Position numbers and translations under genes: made by a program. From the NCBI RefSeq assembly GCF_000711245.1, contig NZ_JOMH01000001.1:2722830-2786829 (forward strand): a stretch of DNA of 64,000 nucleotides, in the 5' to 3' direction. Positions within the stretch are counted from its first letter, which is position 1, and every line of letters begins with the position of its first letter. This DNA is from Polycyclovorans algicola TG408. Lineage in GTDB: Bacteria; Pseudomonadota; Gammaproteobacteria; Nevskiales; Nevskiaceae. Of the stretch, positions 55,264 through 63,132 are shown piece by piece. The notes under the pieces are model-generated. The model did not search any database. It was given only the letters and a program-made list of their open reading frames with translations, and had not been told where the DNA came from.

Positions 55264-56737
55264 CGAACCGGCCGACCAGGTCTGCCACCGCAAAGCCCGC
55301 CTGCATCACTTTGGCGATCTCGTCATCCGACAGGCCGCTGGCCGCGTTCAACAGTGCATCACGCAGACCCTCAAGGCTCTGAGCCGTGTCGACAATCTGT
55401 CGAATTTGCTCCAGCCAGGCACGGTGCGCGTCTGCCGCCTCGGCTGACATTCGGTCGGCCAGCAGCTCGGGGGCAGTCGACGGCCGCGAATTTTCAGCAA
55501 ACAGCGTTTCGGACAAAACACCTGGCACATCCGTCGCCGGCGTTGATGTCCTCGGCTCCCAGCCATCGCCGTAGGTCTTCTTAACGTATTCCAAAGTGGG
55601 CTTAAAGCCCATTTGATAGACCTTTGAATCGCGCTCGGCGCGTTTATTGCTGTCTTCCGGCGGCTCGGTTTGACGCCACACCTTGGGGGCAACCGCGCCG
55701 GGGTAGTTCCACTCGGTGAGCCAGCGTGCAGGCCCACGATTGAAGCTCTGGCAAAGCAGGTCACTGGTGGCCTTGATCAGGTCCTCGGCCACGTTGCTCT
55801 GGGCCTCGTCGCCGCCCAGCTTTCCGGGTGTGCCCTGGGTGGTGGCCGTTTGACCGAGGATCACCTTGGCGATCGCGTTGTCCATGCGGTCACACAAGGC
55901 GCTGTAGTCGGCGGTACCGGAGCGGGCCGCCTCCAACAGCTCGATGATCATGCCCTCGGGAATGATGATGCCGCCATCGGAGTGAACGGCGCCCAGCGCG
56001 CCCAGCAGACGCTTTTTCTCGTCCGGCAACGCGTTGTTGGGGTACTTGCCGATGGCGGTGGGCTGGCCGAATTTTTCCAGGAATATCAGCCAGAACTTGA
56101 GCCCGTTTCGCTTGAAGAACACCGGCCAGTAAAGCGCCTGCGCCAGGCCGGTGCCGTAGGGCTCGTCGTCGGTGTCGCCGCCATACGTGAAATGCCAGAA
56201 CTTGCGAGGCGGCATCACCTCGCCCAGCGGGTCTTTTGAGGTCAGCAGTTTTAGCTCGCCCTGCGGCCCAAAGCCGAAGCGACGCGACTTCCGCACCTTG
56301 ATGGCGCCCAAGGTGGTCTGGGCGCCATCGGTGCCCCACATGCATTCGCCGACGCCATAGCCGTAGAACACGCCGTAGAGCATCTTGTCGAAGGCGCCGT
56401 CAAAGTTGAGAGCGGCCAACTGATCTTTCAGCGAAGCGGCCGCATTCTTGTCAGCCCGTTTCTTGCCGCCAGCATCCACGTCCCATTCAGCACCCACCAC
56501 AGCAAGGCGCAACTGCCTGAAACATGCCGCAACCTGGTCATCTCGCAGCAGCTCTTCGTAGACCTCGTAGCTACCGCCGCGTGAAGCGAGCACCGGGTCC
56601 AATGGCGGCAGCAGCGGCAACGAATCGATGAAGCCGCGCGTGATGTCCCGACCGTCGGCCGTGGTGGCAATTTCTCGGGCCTCTGCGACCTTGGGTTTGG
56701 CGGGCATCATCACGCCGTTGACCATCTCGTAGTCCAT
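55241..56737 (-). CDS. Portal protein (Mu gp29, DUF935)
   Basis: Forms the dodecameric DNA gate of the head. The product is 498 residues. DUF935 pattern: a start with VNGVMMPAKPKVAEAREIAT, then YEVYEELLRDDQVAACFRQL, KFWHFTYGGDTDDEPYGTGL and FKRNGLKFWLIFLEKFGQPT. IVILGQTATTQGTPG-like ILGQTATTQGTPGKLGG is also present. The ATG shares one base with the terminase stop (TGATG). It lies between the large terminase and F, as in Mu. Confidence 0.93.
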   Translation of the reverse strand: MDYEMVNGVMMPAKPKVAEAREIATTADGRDITRGFIDSLPLLPPLDPVLASRGGSYEVYEELLRDDQVAACFRQLRLAVVGAEWDVDAGGKKRADKNAAASLKDQLAALNFDGAFDKMLYGVFYGYGVGECMWGTDGAQTTLGAIKVRKSRRFGFGPQGELKLLTSKDPLGEVMPPRKFWHFTYGGDTDDEPYGTGLAQALYWPVFFKRNGLKFWLIFLEKFGQPTAIGKYPNNALPDEKKRLLGALGAVHSDGGIIIPEGMIIELLEAARSGTADYSALCDRMDNAIAKVILGQTATTQGTPGKLGGDEAQSNVAEDLIKATSDLLCQSFNRGPARWLTEWNYPGAVAPKVWRQTEPPEDSNKRAERDSKVYQMGFKPTLEYVKKTYGDGWEPRTSTPATDVPGVLSETLFAENSRPSTAPELLADRMSAEAADAHRAWLEQIRQIVDTAQSLEGLRDALLNAASGLSDDEIAKVMQAGFAVADLVGRFDARDGGG

Positions 56738-58329
56738 CAGGCGAAACCTCCAAAGTCATTGCCGCCCGACACGCCACCCCAGCCTGAGTCGGTCATTTGT
56801 GCGCGATAGCTCATGCCCTCGAACGCGGTCAGTGCACCCTGGGTGCTTCGGGCGCCCAGCGATTCAAACTCCAGAGGCACCGGCTCCATCTCGGCAATGG
56901 CGAACAGCAGCAGGGCCAGCGCGACGGCGATATCGCCGTGGCGCATCTCGCCGTCGGCACCCTTTTCGCGGGCATCGTCGGGCACGCGAGCGACGCCGTT
57001 GGTCTTTTTGATGGCGCGAAGATCGGCCAGCACATTTGCGTGGCGAGGTAGGCGCAAAGTGCCATCTTCAAATGCGGCCTTCAGGCGCGGCATGTTCTGC
57101 CGGTACCATTCCAGACTCAGCTTCACCTCGGCCACGTTGGTGCTGCCGAATTGCTGTGCAGCCCACTCGGCCATTTCGGCGCCGTTGCCGGTGGCGTCCA
57201 TCGCTCCGGCCATGAAGCGGCCGAAGCCTCTCACCACATAACCGAGCACCTGGCGCTGCTGCGCAAACGGGACGTTGCGCATTTCAACGATAAAGGGCGC
57301 GGTCACATTGAGCTGCGCATCCTCCACGCCGGGCACGATCACCGAAGCATCGCCGGAACGGGCGAAGTCGCTGCCGTAGTACTTCGACAGCCTCGCGTCC
57401 AGCGCCTTGAGCAGCGGCAATACGTTGGCCTCGCACCACTGCGCGGTATCGGCCGCGCGCTCCCAGTCGGCCCGGTAGGTGAACTCAGGCGTGCACCGAT
57501 AGGTAACGATCGGCAGCGCCGGATCCATGCAGCGCTCAATGAGCGAGCGCGGCAGATATGCACCGCTGCCCTGGCTGGGCACCACGTCCAGTTCTTCTGC
57601 GGCATCGTCGCCATAGAAGGCATAGGCATCGGCGACCCACTTGGCCTCGCCATCGGCCGTCCAGGGAATGCCGCGACGAATGCACACGCGGCGATACAGC
57701 CCCTCTGCCACGGCTTCGCGAAAAGTGATGCGGTGCACGCTGCCCTTGCGCTTGCCCGCGCGGATCTCTTCGATCAGCTCATTGAAGTCGTTGGCTTCGC
57801 CGTCGTGCGTCGAGATGACGCGCACCTTGTTGCCCCACAACAACATGGCCATCGCTGCCTTGAGCAGCTCGCCCAGGTCGTTATGGAATGCCGCTTCGTC
57901 AATGACGATGTTGCCCTGCTTGCCGCGCAGGTTAGTGGGGCGTGACGACAGCGCCACCACACGTCGGCCGGTGGCGGGAAAGGTGATCTTGAACGACTTG
58001 ATCTGCTTGTCGCCGTCATCGAACAAGCCCTCCTCGATCTGCGAGGCGGCGTAGTCATAGGCGCGTGCCCACATGGCGCAGGCTTCGATGAACTCCAGTG
58101 CCATGTCTTGCGTGGGGCCGATGTAAAACGTGTTGCTGCCTCCCTCACGGGCGGCCTCCAGCACGTCGTCGGCAGACTCTGCCCAGGTGAGGCCAATGCG
58201 GCGCGACTTTTCGGCAATCTTCAGTGCCGATTCGTCATCGATCCAGCGCTGCTGATAGCCCAGCAGAACGGCTGGCGCGACCTGATGGGCCGCGTCTGAT
58301 GCCAGCAACGGTGAGTGGATGGCCGTCAC
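56737..58329 (-). CDS. Terminase large subunit (Mu gp28-like)
   Basis: Packaging ATPase and nuclease. The product is 530 residues. The ATPase part has the Mu-type Walker A region EKSRRIGLTWAESADDVL and Walker B NIVIDEAAFHND. The nuclease part includes FARSGDASVIVPG with a probable metal-binding Asp. The start is GTG at 58329, overlapping the small terminase stop (GTGA). The C-terminus is low-complexity Gly-rich (WGGVSGGNDFGG). Confidence 0.94.
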   Translation of the reverse strand: MTAIHSPLLASDAAHQVAPAVLLGYQQRWIDDESALKIAEKSRRIGLTWAESADDVLEAAREGGSNTFYIGPTQDMALEFIEACAMWARAYDYAASQIEEGLFDDGDKQIKSFKITFPATGRRVVALSSRPTNLRGKQGNIVIDEAAFHNDLGELLKAAMAMLLWGNKVRVISTHDGEANDFNELIEEIRAGKRKGSVHRITFREAVAEGLYRRVCIRRGIPWTADGEAKWVADAYAFYGDDAAEELDVVPSQGSGAYLPRSLIERCMDPALPIVTYRCTPEFTYRADWERAADTAQWCEANVLPLLKALDARLSKYYGSDFARSGDASVIVPGVEDAQLNVTAPFIVEMRNVPFAQQRQVLGYVVRGFGRFMAGAMDATGNGAEMAEWAAQQFGSTNVAEVKLSLEWYRQNMPRLKAAFEDGTLRLPRHANVLADLRAIKKTNGVARVPDDAREKGADGEMRHGDIAVALALLLFAIAEMEPVPLEFESLGARSTQGALTAFEGMSYRAQMTDSGWGGVSGGNDFGGFA

Positions 58330-58871
58330 TCCGGCATGCCCAGAATCTGGCGGCGAATCTCGTCAACCGCCGAGACCGAAAGGCCACCCTTGCGGGCAAT
58401 CTTCGCGGCGGTGTCTGCCGCCTGCTTCAACGCCTCGTCGCGCATGGTCTTCTCGCGTTCGAGGTTCCACTTGCCGGCTGCCTCCAGGCGCTGCATGGCG
58501 AGCGCCAGGGTATTGATGGACTTCGGATCGAGCGTGGGCTTGCCCTCTTCGTCGCGGGCATCCTGCAGTTCCAGGGTGGCGTCGAAGGCCATCGTGCGCA
58601 GCAGCTCCATCACCAGCTTGCCGATATCGCCCTGCGGTTCGTTGCCCAGCCGGTCGGCCCACACCTTGGCGACCTCGCGGCTTTCGCGCATGCGCTTGCC
58701 GATCTCTTCAAAGCGCTGGTGGTAGCGGCCCACAGCACTGCGTGAGACCTGCGCACCCAGGTCGCGCAAGTGCGCTGTGACCTGGTCGATGGTGTAACGG
58801 TCATCCTTGAGCAGGCGGTCCAGCTCGGCGCGGATACCAGGGTCCAGCTTGGCGATAGAGGATCGGGCCAC
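58326..58871 (-). CDS. Small terminase-type protein (Mu gp27, DUF3486)
   Basis: The product is 181 residues. It begins MARSSIAKLDPGIRAELDRL, then RYTIDQVTAHLRDLGAQVSR, an HTH-like segment (SAVGRYHQRFEEIGKRMR) suited to DNA recognition. It continues with a helical region. DUF3486 proteins precede gp28 in Mu-like phages and act as the small terminase subunit. It is coupled to the large terminase by a 4-bp overlap. Confidence 0.92.
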   Translation of the reverse strand: MARSSIAKLDPGIRAELDRLLKDDRYTIDQVTAHLRDLGAQVSRSAVGRYHQRFEEIGKRMRESREVAKVWADRLGNEPQGDIGKLVMELLRTMAFDATLELQDARDEEGKPTLDPKSINTLALAMQRLEAAGKWNLEREKTMRDEALKQAADTAAKIARKGGLSVSAVDEIRRQILGMPE

Positions 58872-58874
58872 GGC

Positions 58875-59174
58875 TTAATCCTCCGGGCCGCGTCGCTTCA
58901 CTCCGGGGCAATGAGCGCGCCCCGTAGCCACGTCGAGGCCACGGTTGGTGAGGCGGGCAATGCTGATGGTGGCGGTAATCTTGTTGAGCGTGATGAGCCC
59001 TTGCTCAGCCAGCCAGGCCAGCTCTGTGTTCACCATATCGCGCGTGGCCCGCAGGCCGAACAGGGCCGTGCCGTCGGACAGAATGCTGTTGTTTTGCTCG
59101 TAGTCGGACGCCTCTTCCAACAGACGCAGCAGGCAGATGCGAATGTGCTCGGCCAGCGTGTCGCGGTAGCTCAC
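58875..59174 (-). CDS. VpaChn25_0724-family phage protein
   Basis: The product is 99 residues with a winged-helix look: HIRICLLRLLEEASDYEQNN, then TRDMVNTELAWLAEQGLITL and LTNRGLDVATGRAHCPGVKR. This pattern is found in Mu-like phages just before gp27, in the place of Mu gp26. A DNA-binding or regulatory role is possible but unproven. It overlaps the DUF2730 gene by 4 bp. Confidence 0.82.
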   Translation of the reverse strand: MSYRDTLAEHIRICLLRLLEEASDYEQNNSILSDGTALFGLRATRDMVNTELAWLAEQGLITLNKITATISIARLTNRGLDVATGRAHCPGVKRRGPED

Positions 59175-59524
59175 TTGCCACCTCCTTTCTGATTCAGCAG
59201 GTGGTCGTGAATTGCGCCCAGCAGCTTATTGTTCTGCCGGGTTTGGCCTTCAAGATTCGAGACGCGGCTGCCCACGTTGGTGACTTGGGTGTAGATCAGG
59301 TCCAGGTCGCGACGCTTGGGCACGTCGTTCAACGACGTTTCGATCTTCGTGAGCCGCACGTCCTGCTGCGTCTCCTTTTCGCTGAACTTCTGCGCCAGCG
59401 AGTCATGCGCGGCGCGCTTGGTGAAGTTGAGGCTGGCCCACATGCCTGCCACCAGCCCGGCCAACGAGGCCAGCGTCACAAAGACTTGCCAGGCCAACAT
59501 GACCCAACCTGGTTCGAAGTTCAC
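59171..59524 (-). CDS. DUF2730 membrane protein (Mu gp25-like)
   Basis: The product is 117 residues. The N-terminal span is WVMLAWQVFVTLASLAGLVA, followed by a coiled coil (HDSLAQKFSEKETQQDVRLT, RLTKIETSLNDVPKRRDLDL). DUF2730 proteins lie between the lysis and packaging genes of Mu-like phages; function is unknown. The GTG at 59524 is chosen because it overlaps the upstream gene stop (GTGA). Confidence 0.82.
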   Translation of the reverse strand: MNFEPGWVMLAWQVFVTLASLAGLVAGMWASLNFTKRAAHDSLAQKFSEKETQQDVRLTKIETSLNDVPKRRDLDLIYTQVTNVGSRVSNLEGQTRQNNKLLGAIHDHLLNQKGGGK

Positions 59525-59922
59525 CAGCTCACCCCTAGCACCAGTGCACCGACTGCTGCGGTCCCGATGCGCCACGCCCAGGTGCTGCGGCGGTGGGCGT
59601 CCATCAGCGCGGCAATGGTCTCGGCGTCGGTCTCTCTGGCGCGTTGGAGGTCAACGGTTTCGGCGTCAAGCGCTACGGCCGCCGTATGCAACGCAATCGC
59701 CTGATCCTGCAAGGCAAAAGCCGCATCCAGCGTGTCGGCCAGTGCCCAGGCATCAGGCAGCGTGTAACAGACCCTCGTGTCGGCCTCGCACAAATGTGCG
59801 GCCGGCGGCGCGGGCAACGCAATTACGGATGCCACCCGGCGCGGTTCGCGCGGTTCGGGTGCGGTGGGCGTGGTGGCGCAGGCAACCAGCGCCAGTGATA
59901 AGGCGCTAATCAGGACGCGCAT
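59521..59922 (-). CDS. Lipoprotein with C-terminal span, possible unimolecular spanin
   Basis: The product is 133 residues. The N-terminal signal ends at a lipobox-like ALVACA (Cys15), and the middle is Pro-rich then helical (TLDAAFALQDQAIALHTAAV, ARETDAETIAALMDAHRRS). The C-terminus is a membrane span (WAWRIGTAAVGALVLGVSW). A lipid anchor at one end and a span at the other is the layout of u-spanins, which bridge both membranes at lysis. The alternative is that it pairs as an outer-membrane partner with the next gene. The 17-bp overlap with that gene supports a lysis unit. Confidence 0.6.
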   Translation of the reverse strand: MRVLISALSLALVACATTPTAPEPREPRRVASVIALPAPPAAHLCEADTRVCYTLPDAWALADTLDAAFALQDQAIALHTAAVALDAETVDLQRARETDAETIAALMDAHRRSTWAWRIGTAAVGALVLGVSW

Positions 59923-60220
59923 GGCGGTTCAGCCTCTCCAGTGCTTTGGCGGCGGTCGGGTGGCCTTCGCGCTTCAGTGTCTGAACACGTTCGGCAAGTT
60001 TCAGCACCACCGCGTCGGCACGTTTCATCGCCGCGTCAGCAGCCTCGGCATGCACGGCCGCCTCAAGAACATCGCGGTTCGCCAGGGCGGACATCGATTG
60101 CGCATCAGCACGCCGCATCGCTGATCGGTGCGCAAACCACATCGCCACGCCGAACAGCCCCACCAGCACGGCCCCCAAGGTCGCCATCGCGCCCGACAAA
60201 CGCTGCATCACGGCTTGCAT
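59906..60220 (-). CDS. Small membrane protein with coiled coil, Rz-like inner spanin candidate
   Basis: The product is 104 residues. One N-terminal span (MATLGAVLVGLFGVAMWFA) is followed by a long helix (AVHAEAADAAMKRADAVVLK, LAERVQTLKREGHPTAAKAL), the usual shape of an i-spanin. No sequence signature proves it. It overlaps the lipoprotein gene downstream and the holin-like gene upstream, so it sits inside the lysis cluster. Confidence 0.6.
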   Translation of the reverse strand: MQAVMQRLSGAMATLGAVLVGLFGVAMWFAHRSAMRRADAQSMSALANRDVLEAAVHAEAADAAMKRADAVVLKLAERVQTLKREGHPTAAKALERLNRHARPD

Positions 60221-60444
60221 GGCGGCACCTTTCTGGGCTGGTCCACCATACGGCCGACAATGCCAAACACCAGCAGGCCAATGGTGATGCCGTGCGCGAC
60301 TGCCGGCGGCACGGTCGACCGCAGGTCATCCGGTACCGCCAGCCAGGCGCCCTGCAGGGCCACGGCCAGCGTCATGGCCTGCACAGAAAACCAGCGCCAG
60401 GCGTCGCGCCAGTCAGTGACCAGAGATGGCTTAGAGCGCTTCAA
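60208..60444 (-). CDS. Holin-like phage protein
   Basis: The product is 78 residues if TTG at 60444 is used. This start overlaps the preceding stop (TTGA), like its neighbours. Two hydrophobic helices are seen: FSVQAMTLAVALQGAWLAVP and ITIGLLVFGIVGRMV. WRDAWRWFSVQ before the first helix and LRSTVPPAVAHG between helices match holins of Mu-like phages. It would release the lysozyme encoded just upstream. A longer reading frame upstream lies inside the neighbouring gene and is not used. Confidence 0.7.
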   Translation of the reverse strand: MKRSKPSLVTDWRDAWRWFSVQAMTLAVALQGAWLAVPDDLRSTVPPAVAHGITIGLLVFGIVGRMVDQPRKVPPCKP

Positions 60445-60671
60445 TGCCCCGCTCCCGACTCGCAAAAGTATTGGCGCGCAGTTGCGGCAGCCCCCGCGCC
60501 GTACAGCATCGTGACCGCCCGCATGGCGGCCTCCAGTCCGCCAATCACGTGCTCGTGCTGATCCAACTCCATCAGCAACAGGGCGACCCGCTGCACTCGG
60601 CAGCAATTGCGTTCACCCAGGGCGCGGTTCTGTTCGACCAATCCGACCGGGTTGCCTTGACTCTGGCTCAT
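60441..60671 (-). CDS. Small phage protein of unknown function
   Basis: The product is 76 residues, helical: VQRVALLLMELDQHEHVIGG and LEAAMRAVTMLYGAGAAATA. It has no signal peptide or clear domain. Four-base overlaps on both sides (with the transglycosylase and the holin-like gene) indicate a real, co-translated gene. Three Cys residues are spread along it. Confidence 0.65.
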   Translation of the reverse strand: MSQSQGNPVGLVEQNRALGERNCCRVQRVALLLMELDQHEHVIGGLEAAMRAVTMLYGAGAAATARQYFCESGAGH

Positions 60672-61195
60672 GCCAGCACCCCACCGGTGCCGAAGGCGGC
60701 CACCTTTTTAGGGTAGTCGTTGGCACTATTCGGGTGGCCAGTGTTATACGCCTGCACCACGCCGCGCCAGCCGTGATCTGCCACAAAGCGGCGGCGCAGT
60801 GTTGCGAGGTAGCGACAGCCGTAGTCGGCGCCCAGAGTCGGGTCCAGTAGTTGCGGAATAGGGCCGGTCAGGCCCAGCTCGCGGGCGGTGGCGCCCATCA
60901 CCTGCAGCAAGCCCCAGCTAGCTTGCTGTGCCTGCCATTCACTCAACGCACTGATGCCGGCAGGCGCCGGGAACCCCACCGGCGGCTCCTTGGCCTTGGC
61001 CTGGACCAGGCTGGGCCGATACGCCACGTTGCGACGCACATCCCATAGCCAGCGATAGGCCGGCTCGGCGCGGTGCGCCCAAGAGTTGAGGCTGGATTCG
61101 ACCCGCGCCATTGCTACCACCAGGTCGGCGGGCAGATCGTGTTGGGCGGCGTAGTGCCGGAGGATGGTTTCAATGCCGGTGCTCATGACCGACAT
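60668..61195 (-). CDS. Phage lytic transglycosylase (SLT domain endolysin)
   Basis: Cleaves peptidoglycan at lysis. The product is 175 residues. The catalytic Glu is in VVAMARVESSLNSWAHR, followed by SWGLLQVMGATARELGLTG and the closing VQAYNTGHPNSANDYPKKVA, all typical of the SLT fold. It has no signal peptide, so it depends on the holin. It starts the lysis module, followed by three overlapping genes. Confidence 0.92.
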   Translation of the reverse strand: MSVMSTGIETILRHYAAQHDLPADLVVAMARVESSLNSWAHRAEPAYRWLWDVRRNVAYRPSLVQAKAKEPPVGFPAPAGISALSEWQAQQASWGLLQVMGATARELGLTGPIPQLLDPTLGADYGCRYLATLRRRFVADHGWRGVVQAYNTGHPNSANDYPKKVAAFGTGGVLA

Positions 61196-61287
61196 GGTCG
61201 GTACCGAGGAGCGATGAAAGGCCCCTGAAACAGTTCGCCCGGCAGTTAGCTGGACGACTTAGAGGCTATGTGGGTCTGTGCTCTGCG

Positions 61288-62076
61288 TCAATCCGCCAAT
61301 GGGGACCACGGGTGGACTTCGAACTTAATCTTCTGAGGGTCTTTTTTGGTCGCAGTGACCAATAGGCATTGCCGATCACCCAGCCCGTCGGTGTAGTGAA
61401 GGCTCATAGCGAACTCACCTACGAAGCCTGGTTGGCAAACCATTCTGGACCGATGAGTTCCTTCGGCGCCAATTCGATCAATGCTTTCGCTAACCTGACC
61501 ATTTCCGAAAGTGATCTGACTGCCCTCTTCAGGGTGGATCGTAAACTTGCCCTGCGTTAACGCGTGACCGTGATTTTGAACTTGGACATCAATGTAGATT
61601 TGGCCGGCTTGTCGATGCGCACCACTGCCACCAGTAGCCATGCTGATTAGAGGCTGTTTTGAACGCATCATTTCCTTGCGATGAAACTCGGCAGAGGCTG
61701 AGGCCACAGTAAGCTGCTCTCGACTAGTTGCGGCCTGTAGCAGCTGTGCTTCAACCGAACATTTCAGCTCATCGACCTGCAGTCTCAGGCTCGCGTCCTG
61801 TTGATCAAGTGCGGCAGTGTTTTGGCGGATCTCAACCTGCTGCTGGAAGTATCCCGCTATCAGCCACACCAACGCCATCGGCGCCGCGAAGCCAGCAGCA
61901 AGGTCGCCAAATTCATTGAGATCGAGCTCGAGAATCTCGTGAACTCCACCTTTCTCAAGGGTCACCCAACCGAAGATGCAGAGCCAAGCAAGGCTGAGGG
62001 CAAACGCGATGCAGTAAGCGCCAGAACCGGACCTTTTCGGGCTTTCACTCCCCGCCACTGACAGTCGCCGCCTCAC
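61288..62076 (-). CDS. Two-span membrane protein, probable prophage accessory (moron) gene
   Basis: The product is 262 residues. Two spans (YCIAFALSLAWLCIFGWVT and FAAPMALVWLIAGYF) are followed by a coiled coil (RQNTAALDQQDASLRLQVDE, LLQAATSREQLTVASASAEF). A beta-rich C-terminal domain (IYIDVQVQNHGHALTQGKFT, GEFAMSLHYTDGLGDRQCLL) ends it. DNA is visibly less GC-rich than its neighbours. It is not a known Mu gene and I recognise no family. Exclusion of other phages is possible, but nothing proves it. It overlaps the next upstream gene by 32 bp. Confidence 0.65.
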   Translation of the reverse strand: MRRRLSVAGSESPKRSGSGAYCIAFALSLAWLCIFGWVTLEKGGVHEILELDLNEFGDLAAGFAAPMALVWLIAGYFQQQVEIRQNTAALDQQDASLRLQVDELKCSVEAQLLQAATSREQLTVASASAEFHRKEMMRSKQPLISMATGGSGAHRQAGQIYIDVQVQNHGHALTQGKFTIHPEEGSQITFGNGQVSESIDRIGAEGTHRSRMVCQPGFVGEFAMSLHYTDGLGDRQCLLVTATKKDPQKIKFEVHPWSPLAD

Positions 62077-62323
62077 TCTCGCGCACCTTGATCACCCGAT
62101 CCAACCGCCGCCCCTGGTCCTCACACCCAGCGCGGTCAGCCTCGGTGATCTCCAGGTCTTCAACAAACGCGTCGACTACGCGCCGCGAGACCATTGCGCG
62201 CTCTGCCTTGAGTTCTTCCAGCGTCATGATCTGCAGCTCGGCGAATTCGTACTTCGGGCAGTAACTGGCCAGCGCGACCGTCGGTGCGAGTGCCAAGGCG
62301 GCGCTTGCAAGGGTTCTGTTCAT
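62045..62323 (-). CDS. Small secreted phage protein of unknown function
   Basis: The product is 92 residues. A signal peptide (MNRTLASAALALAPTVALA) is followed by YCPKYEFAELQIMTLEELKA and a helical charged region with a second Cys (ADRAGCEDQG). It may be a periplasmic partner of the two-span membrane protein it overlaps. It lies 25 bp after the repressor stop and so may be expressed in the lysogen. Confidence 0.6.
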   Translation of the reverse strand: MNRTLASAALALAPTVALASYCPKYEFAELQIMTLEELKAERAMVSRRVVDAFVEDLEITEADRAGCEDQGRRLDRVIKVRESEAATVSGGE

Positions 62324-62348
62324 TCTGTTTCTCCCGTGATGGCTGGCG

Positions 62349-62846
62349 CTATTTCAAGCGCTCCAGGTCTGACCTTATCGCGACTGCCAGCAGCATGAGC
62401 GAATCCGCGTCCAGGTCGTTATCCAGCGCCAGGCGCCGGAAGGCTGCAGCGATCGCGGGCGAATCCTCTAGCTTTCCTACCGACAGCGCGCTCGCAACTG
62501 CAGCGGCACGCTGCTCAAGCGACTCGACGCTGTAGCGTCTTTTCGAACCTCGCGACTCTGCGCGCGCCAACAGCGAATCAGCCAGGTCTGCGACCGACGG
62601 GGCGCCGCTCGCCTCTGATGGCCGTCCGGTCAGAAGCCACTGCAGATCGTGATTGTTCGCAACTGCGAACTTGGTGATCGCCTCGTGCGGCACGTTGCCG
62701 CGTTTGCGCCACGTGGGCACTGACGACCGCCCGACACCAAGACATTTCGCCAATTGGCTGTCGTTCTTGGCGCCGCTGACCACGGCCACTCGTTGGAGCA
62801 CCGATTCCACGTCGTTTACGTAAGCAGATGAATGTGGTGTTGACAT
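62349..62846 (-). CDS. Prophage CI-type repressor
   Basis: The product is 165 residues. The HTH (SQLAKCLGVGRSSVPTWRKR, then GNVPHEAITKFAVANNHDLQ, about 29-70) matches the phage CI repressor N-terminal family. The C-terminal half is helical (LADSLLARAESRGSKRRYSV, DNDLDADSLMLLAVAIRSDL) with no S24 peptidase dyad. Induction through RecA-type self-cleavage is therefore unlikely. Divergent from the Ner-like gene across 55 bp containing inverted repeats. Confidence 0.85.
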   Translation of the reverse strand: MSTPHSSAYVNDVESVLQRVAVVSGAKNDSQLAKCLGVGRSSVPTWRKRGNVPHEAITKFAVANNHDLQWLLTGRPSEASGAPSVADLADSLLARAESRGSKRRYSVESLEQRAAAVASALSVGKLEDSPAIAAAFRRLALDNDLDADSLMLLAVAIRSDLERLK

Positions 62847-62898
62847 TGCGACACTCCCCTAATAGGATCGTCGCAAATGCAAAAAATTACACATTTGC
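62845..62898. promoter_or_regulatory. Repressor/Ner control region with inverted half-sites
   Basis: Three related half-sites lie in the 55-bp divergent gap: ATTGCGAC (62845-62852), GTCGCAAAT (62870-62878, inverted relative to the first) and CATTTGC (62892-62898, inverted relative to GCAAATG at 62873-62879). The A/T-rich AAAAAATTACA between the last two could be a -10 region for the early genes. These are likely operators for the repressor and the Ner-like protein. Confidence 0.65.
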
Positions 62899-62901
62899 AA
62901 C

Positions 62902-63132
62902 ATGCACGCAGCTGACATCAAAGCCTCACTTGAAAAAGCCGGAACCTCCTGTGCGCAGGTGGCAAAGGCACTGAAAGTGCCGCCCAGCACGGTGCATCAG
63001 GTCATCTACGGCAGAGGTGTCAGCCGTCGGGTGGCTGCCCACATCTCCCGCACCATCGGCGTACCCGTTTCGAAACTCTGGCCGGGACGGTATCCCCGAC
63101 TTGAGTTGGCCGAACTGCGAGCCGCAGCATGA
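62902..63132 (+). CDS. Ner-like early regulator
   Basis: The product is 76 residues. HTH pattern: MHAADIKASLEKAGTSCAQV, KVPPSTVHQVIYGRGVSRRV, and SRTIGVPVSKLWPGRYP. The closing LWPxRY is typical of Ner/Nlp proteins, which dampen early and repressor transcription in Mu-like phages. It is the first early gene, with an ATGA overlap into the next. The ribosome-binding site is poor. Confidence 0.85.
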   Translation: MHAADIKASLEKAGTSCAQVAKALKVPPSTVHQVIYGRGVSRRVAAHISRTIGVPVSKLWPGRYPRLELAELRAAA

